Source of the DNA: CAZNLL01 sp964573885
Lineage (GTDB): Bacteria; Desulfobacterota; DSM-4660; Desulfatiglandales; Desulfatiglandaceae
NCBI GenBank assembly: GCA_964573885.1
Contig: CAZNLL010000127.1
Span: 1 to 10,678, forward strand
Length of the DNA: 10,678 nt
Reading direction: 5' to 3'
In this document: positions 1 through 5,482 of the stretch, in pieces
Layout of the letters: each line of letters starts with the position of its first letter
Position numbering within the stretch: the stretch's first letter is position 1
Position numbers and translations under genes: made by a program
Notes under the pieces: model-generated
Seen by the model: only the letters and a program-made list of their open reading frames with translations
The model's database searches: none
Told to the model about the DNA's origin: nothing

Positions 1-27
1 CGATGTGTGCGGCATTGCCGGTTGCTC

Positions 28-110
28 CAAGTTTCGAGTTTCCCCGCCCTGCGGGATCTTCGACAAGTTTCCAGTTTCCAGTTTCCAATTCACCATTCGA
101 CGACTCGACA
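28..110. repeat. Minus-facing heptad arm plus octamers, 3' of cheW
   Basis: Heptads CAAGTTT (28-34) and CGAGTTT (35-41) are followed by a 22-bp non-heptad box (42-63, containing GCGGGATCTTCGA). Then come CAAGTTT (64-70), CCAGTTT (71-77 and 78-84) and three octamers AATTCACC, ATTCGACG and ACTCGACA (87-110). The array is oriented like the downstream-of-stop arms seen elsewhere in the window. The matching + facing arm would lie before position 1, so only half of this intergenic element is visible. The heptad phase slips by one base across the box. Confidence 0.85.
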
Positions 111-134
111 CTCTATCATGGGGAAGGTGTCAAA

Positions 135-173
135 GGTCGAGGGGAGGGGCGGGAGATTGCCCATCCCTCGACC
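135..173 (-). terminator. Stem-loop just downstream of cheW, possible terminator
   Basis: GGTCGAGGG (135-143) pairs perfectly with CCCTCGACC (165-173), and an inner GGGC/GCCC pair (147-150 with 159-162) extends the fold. It lies 9 bases past the cheW stop in the direction of transcription. A clear T-run is missing, since only TTTG follows on the minus strand. It could therefore be a mRNA 3'-end stabiliser or an imperfect intrinsic terminator closing the operon. Confidence 0.4.
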
Positions 174-181
174 CCGTATTA

Positions 182-778
182 TTAGGCCGGCGCCGCCCCG
201 GCAGCCGCCTGTTCCGCACCCGGCGGCGCCGGTGGAGGGGAGCCGGTTTCAAGCTCCTGTTTCTCGAGGTCGGCCTCCCGGGCTCCACTCGTTTTCTGGA
301 CAATATCCATCTCATTGGCCGTGAGCACTTTGTCGATGTCCAGGATCATCAGGAACTTGTCGTCCTGCTTGCCCATGCCCTTGATGAACTCGTTGTCGAT
401 CTTGATCCCCAGCTTGGGCGGGGGCGAGATCTGTCCCGGCTCGATGGCGATGACCTCTTTGACCGAGTCGGCCAGGGCCCCCATGTGGGTCATTTCACCG
501 TCGAGCATGATTTCCACGATGACGATGCAGGTGTCCACCGACTGCTCGATGGTCCCCATCCCGAGCTTGTAACGGAGGTCGATCACCGGCACGACATTGC
601 CGCGCAGGTTGATCACCCCACGAAGGAACTCGGGCATCCGTGGCACCCTGGTGATGGTCAGGTAATCCAGGACCTCCCGCACCTTGCCGATATTGAGGGC
701 AAAGACCTCATCGTCCAGGGTGAAGGTGAGGTACTGGTCTATATCGTCCGTTCTTTCAGGCATTTGTTCCTCACTCAT
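182..778 (-). CDS. cheW: CheW, chemotaxis adaptor
   Basis: CheW couples chemoreceptors to the CheA kinase through an SH3-like double beta-barrel in the cytoplasmic array. The 198-residue product has the CheW core at about residues 12-155. The family hallmark RGVINLRGNVVPVIDLR occupies residues 53-69 and is followed by KLGMG. The start is supported by GGGAGG at 786-791, seven bases before the ATG (MSEEQMPERT). The core ends near residue 160. A non-conserved tail follows, Glu/Lys-rich then Pro/Ala-rich (PPPAPPGAEQAAAGAAPA), which is longer than in a typical 150-170 residue CheW. It is the last che gene seen in the cluster. Upstream lies a 216-bp repeat-filled gap to the receptor gene, its probable partner. 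Family assignment is firm; use with this particular receptor is inferred from position. Confidence 0.96.
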   Translation of the reverse strand: MSEEQMPERTDDIDQYLTFTLDDEVFALNIGKVREVLDYLTITRVPRMPEFLRGVINLRGNVVPVIDLRYKLGMGTIEQSVDTCIVIVEIMLDGEMTHMGALADSVKEVIAIEPGQISPPPKLGIKIDNEFIKGMGKQDDKFLMILDIDKVLTANEMDIVQKTSGAREADLEKQELETGSPPPAPPGAEQAAAGAAPA

Positions 779-798
779 AATAAAACCTCCCTTATTTA

Positions 799-997
799 GA
801 TACTGGAAACTTGATACTGGATACTGGATAGTGATCAGTCAAGTAGGTGAATCGTCGAGCCGTTAACTTGCCGACGCGTGGCCTCATGCTTCACTACCCG
901 ACAACTCGACCATTTGACCATCAGTTTCAAACTCCAAGTTTCCAGTTTCCAGTTTCAGACTCCAAGTTTCCAGTTTCCAGTTTCAAGTTTCGAATTA
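799..997. repeat. Nested inverted heptad/octamer element, MCP-cheW gap
   Basis: The left arm is + facing: GATACTG, GAAACTT, GATACTG, GATACTG, GATAGTG (799-833). Inner + octamers follow: AGTCAAGT, AGGTGAAT, CGTCGAGC (837-860). A 28-bp core at 861-888 contains GTTAAC. Inner minus octamers are CTTCACTA, CCCGACAA, CTCGACCA and TTTGACCA (889-920). The right arm is minus facing, with about ten heptads at 921-997 that run into the TAA stop of the MCP gene. The two octamer sets are mutually complementary at about 16 of 23 positions, so the whole gap is a nested imperfect palindrome. Within the right arm, the 28 bp at 928-955 are repeated at 956-983 with one difference. Confidence 0.9.
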
Positions 998-3302
998 ATA
1001 GCGTTCAAACTCGCCGTCCTCGGCATCCTCCATTTCCAGGGCCACGCCTTTGGACGGGGCCTCCTTTGCGCCGAAATCGACCCGCGTGACCGGGTTTGCC
1101 TTCTTTTTCTCCGGTGAAGGGGCGGCGGCACTCTTTTTCGATGCGGCGGTTTGTCTTTGTGACGGCCCCCGGGAATGCGCCCTGTCGATCTTGAAAAAGG
1201 CAGCGGATTCCCGGAGCTGTTCGGCCTGCCCGGCCAACTCCTCGCTGGTGGAGGACATCTCCTCGGTGGCGGACGCATTCTGCTGGGAGACCTGGTCAAG
1301 CTGCTGGACCGCCTTGGTGACCTGCTGGATCCCGTCGGCCTGCTCGGCGCTGGAGGCGTTGATCTCCTGGACCAGCTCCGCGGTCTTCTGGATCCCGGGC
1401 ACGATCTCTTCGATGAGTTTGCCCGCTTTCTCCGCGATCTCGACGCTGGTGCCTGAAAGGCCCCCGATCTCCTTGGCAGCGGTCTGGCTTCGTTCGGCCA
1501 GTTTCCTCACTTCGGCCGCGACGACCGCAAAGCCCTTGCCCGCGTCCCCGGCCCTGGCCGCCTCAATGGCCGCGTTGAGGGCCAGCATGTTGGTCTGCCG
1601 GGCGATCTCCTCGATGATGCCGATCTTCTCGGCGATGTCCTTCATGGCCTTGACCGTGTCGGCCACGGACTTCCCGCCTTCCTGGGCGTCCCTGGCCGCC
1701 TTTTCCGACATGGAGGCCGTCTCCTTGGCATTGTCCGCGTTCTGCTGCACCGTGGAGTTCATCTCCTCCATGGAGCTCGAGACCTCCTCCACGTTGGACG
1801 ACGCCTCGGTGGCCCCCTGGCTCATCTGCTCGGAGCTTGAGCTGATCTGCTGGCTTCCGGAGGCCACCTGTTCCGCGGCCTCCTGCACATCGCCGGCGAT
1901 CCCGGTCAGGTCTTCCACCATTCTCTCAAGGGCCATCATGAGCTCATCCTGCTCGGAGCGCTTCTCCACCCGAACCATCAGGTTCCCGCCCGCGATCTCC
2001 TGGGCCAGTTTGGTGACCTCGTTCATGGCCTTGATGAGAACATTGAGATTGTTTTTAATCTCATTGAAATCGCCCTTGTACTCGTCCGTGATCTCCTCGG
2101 GGATATCACCCTTTGAGATGCGATCCACATACTCGGCCGCCACGTTCAACGGCCCGATCACCGCGTCCAGGGTATCGTTCACGCCCTGGACGANNNNNNN
2201 NNNNNNNNNNNNNNNNNNNNNNNNNNNNNNNNNNNNNNNNNNNNNNNNNNNNNNNNNNNNNNNNNNNNNNNNNNNNNNNNNNNNNNNNNNNNNCTTCGGG
2301 AATGTCCCCCTTGGAAATCCGGTCCACGTATTCGGCCGCCACGTTCAAGGGGCCGATAACGGCATCCAGGGTGTCGTTCACCCCCTGGATGATACGCCGG
2401 TAGTTGCCCTCAAATTTTTCCACGTCGGCCCGGGTATCCAGCTTGCCTTCCATTGCGGCCTCGGCCAGCTCCAGGACCCCGTCCGTGACCCCCATCTCCT
2501 TGCTGATGTCGAGCACATACTCCAGGCCGCCGATGATGTTGCCATCCCCATCTTTCATAGGGGCCCCCGTGTAGCGGATAGGGAGTTCGCCGCCCGGCAG
2601 CTTCGCTAACGTGTCGTTGGTGAAGACCCCGTCCTGTTCCATGGCCTTTTTCACCTGGCAGTCAGGGGTCTTGCAATGCTCGGTATTGAACAGGCTGAAA
2701 CACTTCTCGCCTTCGCATTCGGCGGGCGTCTTGCCCACGGCCTTGGCCCCGGCCGGGTTCATGAACTGGACATTGAACTCCTTGTCCACCACCATGACCG
2801 GCGTGGGGATCTCGTTCAGGAAATCCACCTTTTTCCGGGCGTCGTCCATGGCCTTTTTGGTCTCTGTGATGTCGAGCACATACTCCAGGGCACCGGTGAT
2901 GGCGCCGTCGGCATCCTTGATGGGCGCGCCCGTGTACTGGATGGGCAGGTTGACGCCGCCCGGGTCCACCACGGTCTCGCCGCCGAAGACCCCGTCCTGG
3001 TCCATGGCCCGGGCGCAGCGGCACTCCGGGGTCCGGCAGTGGGTGGTCTTGAACAGGTCGTAGCACTTCATGCCCACGACCTCATCGGCGGTTTTGCCCA
3101 CCGCATCCGCGCCCGAGGGATTCATGTATGTCACGGTAAAATCCTTGTCGATGGTCATGACCGGGGTGGGGATGAGATCGAGCATCCCGGCCTTGACCTG
3201 AGCCTCTGCCAGGGCCTCTCTGCACTTTGCCAGATCATTCGCCGAGCCGTTTTGGGCTTGCGATTTTCCGGCCCCGTTGGGTTCTTTCTTGCCATTGGCC
3301 AT
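995..3302 (-). CDS. Soluble PAS-PAS-polyHAMP methyl-accepting chemotaxis protein, interrupted by assembly gap
   Basis: This is a cytoplasmic chemoreceptor that would sense through PAS domains and control CheA via CheW. Reading from MANGKKEPNG (RBS GGAGGAAG at 3307-3314), PAS1 spans about residues 40-145 and PAS2 about 160-266. Each has a Cys cluster: C80, C89, C94 and C96 in PAS1, and C201, C210 and C215 in PAS2. A HAMP-like segment follows to residue 336, then 100 Ns. Beyond the gap the protein repeats that HAMP segment almost residue for residue. It continues with another HAMP, a coiled coil and the signalling hairpin tip (IARQTNMLALNAAIEAARAG), then helices rich in Glu/Gln methylation-type motifs. 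A basic linker leads to the C-terminus GEFERY, an aromatic pentapeptide of the CheR/CheB tether type. No membrane segment or signal peptide is visible. The two halves lie in different frames relative to the N run, which is expected if 100 is a placeholder length. One gene is the simplest reading; true length is unknown. Confidence 0.9.
2194..2293. other. Assembly gap (100 N) inside the MCP HAMP repeats
   Basis: Exactly 100 undetermined bases lie here, the usual placeholder for a scaffold join of unknown size. Both flanks encode nearly the same 32-residue HAMP stretch (31 of 32 residues alike) but differ at many third codon positions. The assembler probably broke in a tandem HAMP array, and one or more HAMP units may be missing. 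Confidence 0.95.
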
Positions 3303-3347
3303 TGTTCTTCCTCCATTTAATTTTTGGTTTGATTTTGGTTCGGTTTA
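3303..3347. other. Short repeat-free gap between GNAT-like gene and MCP
   Basis: These 45 bp hold the ribosome binding site of the MCP gene and an AT-rich stretch, but no heptads. Together with the STAS-cheY junction (8037-8051), this is one of only two gene borders in the window without the intergenic repeat. Confidence 0.7.
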
Positions 3348-3749
3348 TCAACCCTTTCTGCCTTGACCCGCTTTTTCTCCTATCCCCTTTGCCTGAAACC
3401 ACCTCCTTTCATTCGCTCCCCGGACCCCTGAACCGTCTTTATCATAGACATACCGACCTCCTCCGGCATTCACGAAGCCCATCTTTACCCAGAACCCGAC
3501 TGCGGTATAGCGCACCCGGTCCGCGATGATCCGATGAAAAGAGGCCTTGAAGGTGTCTATGGTTTTCCGGGCATACCCGTTTCCCTCGAATTCCGGAAAG
3601 ATGTTGATGGAAAAGATCGTCAGGGTGCCGCCTCCGAGGCGGGCCCTGATTTTCCCGATCCGGGTCCGGCATCTGTCGATGTTGATCCAGTCAAAACCGG
3701 AGGGCTGGACGGCCCGGTTGGTGAGCTTGAGTTTTAATTTATCCGGCAT
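3348..3749 (-). CDS. GNAT-like N-acetyltransferase
   Basis: The 133-residue product shows the acetyl-CoA binding signature of the GNAT fold. A beta strand IFSINIFPEF (45-54) is followed by the pyrophosphate-binding turn EGNGYARKTID (55-65). The later TAVGFWVKMGF (82-92) matches the usual 'GFYxKxGF' segment of motif B. Substrate is unknown. The start MPDKLKLKL at 3747-3749 has AAGGAAA just upstream. The frame stays open further 5', but that extension only translates the heptad repeat (repeated QFQ/SSIQF peptides) and is rejected. The first 40 residues are short for a GNAT domain, and the last 30 residues are basic and unrecognised, so the gene may be trimmed or altered at its ends. It sits between the MBL gene and the receptor, and no chemotaxis role is evident. 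Confidence 0.7.
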   Translation of the reverse strand: MPDKLKLKLTNRAVQPSGFDWINIDRCRTRIGKIRARLGGGTLTIFSINIFPEFEGNGYARKTIDTFKASFHRIIADRVRYTAVGFWVKMGFVNAGGGRYVYDKDGSGVRGANERRWFQAKGIGEKAGQGRKG

Positions 3750-3765
3750 AAGATTTCCTTTGTTT

Positions 3766-3872
3766 GATGCTTGAAACTGGATACTTGAAACTTGAAACTG
3801 GATACTCGTTGACCACTCGACGACTCGACCCTTTCCACTCTTTTCCAATTTCGAGTTTCCAGTTTCAATTTT
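3766..3872. repeat. Inverted heptad element with octamers, MBL-GNAT gap
   Basis: The + facing arm at 3766-3807 is GATGCTT, GAAACTG, GATACTT, GAAACTT, GAAACTG, GATACTC. Minus-type octamers CGTTGACC, ACTCGACG and ACTCGACC follow at 3807-3830. The minus facing arm at 3845-3872 is CCAATTT, CGAGTTT, CCAGTTT, CAATTTT. Bases 3794-3808 pair with 3852-3866 with one mismatch, looping out the octamers. The right arm ends two or three bases before an in-frame TAG (3876-3878), which is probably the original stop of the MBL gene. Confidence 0.9.
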
Positions 3873-3938
3873 CCACTATCCGCCCTTCACACTCCTCAAC
3901 GTGGTCCTCAGGAGACGGTTGCAACCGTTCAGCACCGG

Positions 3939-4466
3939 TTACCCGTGCCCCGGATACACCGCCCGGATATCCTCGCGCGCCAGCCCCTCCAGCGCCTTGA
4001 CGAACAACGCCTCATAGGCCCCGCCGGTGGAACGGATGGCCACAGGCGTGTCCCCCGTGAAAAGGATGCCGTCCGCTCCACAGAAGAGGCATATGGAGTC
4101 GCTGCTGTGCCCCGGGGTGTGAAACACCCGGAACTCCCGGTCGCCCAGCCTCAGCATGTCGCCGTCTTTCAGAACACGGTCCACGCCTTCCAGGGACCTG
4201 GAAAAGGCACACACGGTCGGGGTGAAGGTCTTTCGAATGAGCGGCAAGACCCCGGCATGGTCATAGTGGCCGTGAGTCAGGACCACCTGATCCACCCGCC
4301 GCTTGCCCACCCCGGTCGAGATCTCCATGATCTTCTCGACAATGGAAGGGTCTCTTCCCACATCCACCAGGGTGTTCACATCGCCGATGACGTTCCATGT
4401 CCCGAGGATGAGGTAAACGTTGGAGGTGTACATACTGCTGCTTTTCGTAAGGTTGATGATCTTCAT
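3939..4466 (-). CDS. Metallo-beta-lactamase-fold hydrolase, probably truncated at its 3' end
   Basis: This is a metal-dependent hydrolase of the MBL superfamily. The 175-residue product has the HxHxDH metal motif as H65-G-H67-Y-D69-H70, the third-site His in HTPGHS (H120), the bridging Asp in FTGDTP (D139) and the last metal His in YPGHG (H174). The metal-binding set is therefore complete. The start is set at MKIINLTKSS (4464-4466), because the open frame upstream only translates heptad repeat; no strong RBS is seen there. The protein stops one residue after the last His. In the same frame beyond the TAA, 20 more codons read PVLNGCNRLLRTTLRSVKGG to a TAG at 3876-3878, which looks like the normal family C-terminus. 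A single substitution to TAA is likely, whether natural or a sequencing error. Substrate is unknown; small single-domain members include glyoxalase II-like thioesterases. Confidence 0.85.
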   Translation of the reverse strand: MKIINLTKSSSMYTSNVYLILGTWNVIGDVNTLVDVGRDPSIVEKIMEISTGVGKRRVDQVVLTHGHYDHAGVLPLIRKTFTPTVCAFSRSLEGVDRVLKDGDMLRLGDREFRVFHTPGHSSDSICLFCGADGILFTGDTPVAIRSTGGAYEALFVKALEGLAREDIRAVYPGHG

Positions 4467-4472
4467 CGTGTT

Positions 4473-4545
4473 TATACTCGAAACTGGAAACTTGATACTC
4501 GAAACTTGATGCCCATTGCCGACTCCAGTTTCAAGTTTCAAGTTT
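4473..4545. repeat. Inverted heptad element, cheR-MBL gap
   Basis: The + arm is TATACTC, GAAACTG, GAAACTT, GATACTC, GAAACTT (4473-4507). The minus arm is CCAGTTT, CAAGTTT, CAAGTTT (4525-4545). The arms pair with about 20 of 23 positions matching around a short loop. The minus arm overlaps the end of cheR and supplies its TGA stop at 4531-4533. Confidence 0.9.
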
Positions 4546-5139
4546 CCTATATACCTGGGCATTGGCCACCACCCGCTCCCATAATCCCTCCACCTGGACC
4601 GGCATCTTCTGCGTCTGCTCGGTCACAAAGAAGCCGCCGCTCTCCAGTGCGTCATGAAACATGCGGATGACATCGACCCGCTCCGATTCCTTAAAATGTA
4701 AAAGTACATTCTTGCAGAGGATGAGCCCGAAATCCTTGCGGACGGGCGCCAGGGTGAGCAGATCGTGCTTCCGGTAGGAGACGCAATTGCGGATCTCCTT
4801 CGCAATTTCGAAATGCCCGGGTTTTCCGTTCTCCTTGAAATACCGTTCAAAGATATCCCCTGGGATCCTTTTGACCTGCTCTTCCGGGTAGATGCCTTCC
4901 CTGATGATGTCCCCGAAATGGCCGCTCTCGTCGATGTCCGTGGCATGGATCTTGACGTTCCGGAAGATCATGGGCCCCATGTTCTCCCGAAAGATGATGG
5001 CCAGGGAATAGGGCTCCGGCCCCATAGCGCAGCCCGCATCCCACACGTGGATGTATCTGCGCGTGCGAAGGGGGGGTAGGACATGCCGGCGGATCATGTC
5101 CAAAGTTTGAAGGTCTCTGAAAAAATAGGTGAAGGCCAT
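4531..5139 (-). CDS. cheR: CheR-type protein-glutamate methyltransferase, short form
   Basis: CheR uses S-adenosylmethionine to methylate receptor glutamates during adaptation. The 202-residue product starts directly at the family's FFRD motif (FTYFFRDLQTL, 3-13). It then has the SAM-binding loop WDAGCAMGPEPYSLA (33-47), the second-strand acidic motif ATDID (66-70), the region RIPGDIFERYF (91-101), and CKNVLLHF (142-149), equivalent to the classical 'CRNVLIYF'. Usual CheR proteins are about 270-290 residues, so the N-terminal helical domain that helps substrate recognition is absent. The start is convincing because AAGGATC lies seven bases upstream, inside a heptad. The last residues RKLET and the stop come from the heptad array. 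The gene lies between cheA and the MBL gene, separated from each by repeat elements. Methyltransferase fold is certain; receptor specificity is inferred. Confidence 0.88.
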   Translation of the reverse strand: MAFTYFFRDLQTLDMIRRHVLPPLRTRRYIHVWDAGCAMGPEPYSLAIIFRENMGPMIFRNVKIHATDIDESGHFGDIIREGIYPEEQVKRIPGDIFERYFKENGKPGHFEIAKEIRNCVSYRKHDLLTLAPVRKDFGLILCKNVLLHFKESERVDVIRMFHDALESGGFFVTEQTQKMPVQVEGLWERVVANAQVYRKLET

Positions 5140-5144
5140 TGTTT

Positions 5145-5151
5145 GATCCTT
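5145..5151 (-). promoter_or_regulatory. Ribosome binding site of cheR formed by a heptad unit
   Basis: The first + facing heptad GATCCTT reads AAGGATC on the coding strand and stands seven bases before the cheR ATG. It is the only Shine-Dalgarno-like sequence there, so the repeat unit appears to double as the translation signal. Confidence 0.55.
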
Positions 5152-5225
5152 GATATTCGAAACTTGAAACTTGAAACTTGATACTTGAAACCGGAAGACA
5201 GATGGAGAACAACGGGGAGTGTCCC

Positions 5226-5394
5226 CTACCTCGTGCTCCTGATGAATGCATTCAGCTTAGGGCCGAGTTCATCTATTATTTTGATACCCGATGGTTCTGC
5301 GGACCTTTTCGGACCATTCATCAAAGGCATACCAGATGATATCAGAAAGTTCTTCGGCTAACTTGTATACGTCCATCTCATAAATCTCTTTCAT
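5226..5394 (-). pseudogene. Internally deleted four-helix-bundle (S23/IVP-like) protein remnant, copy A
   Basis: From the ATG at 5392-5394 the frame gives 38 residues (MKEIYEMDVYKLAEELSDII then WYAFDEWSEKVRRTIGYQ). These resemble the N-terminus of the four-helix-bundle proteins encoded by 23S rRNA intervening sequences and many free-standing genes. Three codons later it hits a TGA. In the next frame, directly after the junction, IIDELGPKLNAFIRSTR and a TAG (5226-5228) read as the normal C-terminus of the same family. The middle, some 60 residues in a protein usually near 115-120 residues, is missing and the two ends are out of frame. A GGGGA/TCCCC hairpin follows the stop. Family recognition is from memory of the motif and is fairly confident; no function is expected for the peptide. 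Confidence 0.78.
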
Positions 5395-5482
5395 TGCAAG
5401 GCACTCCAGTTTCAAGTTTCCATTTTCCCAGCCCCCCGGGATCTTAGACCAGTATCAAGTTTCCAGTTTCAAGTTTCCAGTT

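Noticed and set aside
5..799. Long + strand open frames opposite cheW, MCP, CheA and the other genes
   Set aside because: They are antisense shadows of GC-rich genes; their products lack family motifs and show low-complexity or repeat-derived peptides.
921..997. CRISPR-like repeat array
   Set aside because: The repeat period is 7 bp with no spacers and no repeats of 23-40 bp, and there are no cas genes.
2106..2193. Frame continuing through the N gap from the PAS half of the receptor
   Set aside because: The residues after the gap in that frame are unrelated to HAMP; the gap length is a placeholder, so the frame across it has no meaning.
3750..3848. N-terminal extension of the GNAT-like frame
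   Set aside because: It consists of repeat-derived peptides; the ATG at 3747-3749 has its own ribosome binding site.
4467..4562. N-terminal extension of the MBL-fold frame
   Set aside because: It only translates heptad repeat (KLETG, SSIKFPVSS-like peptides); the internal ATG begins the real domain.
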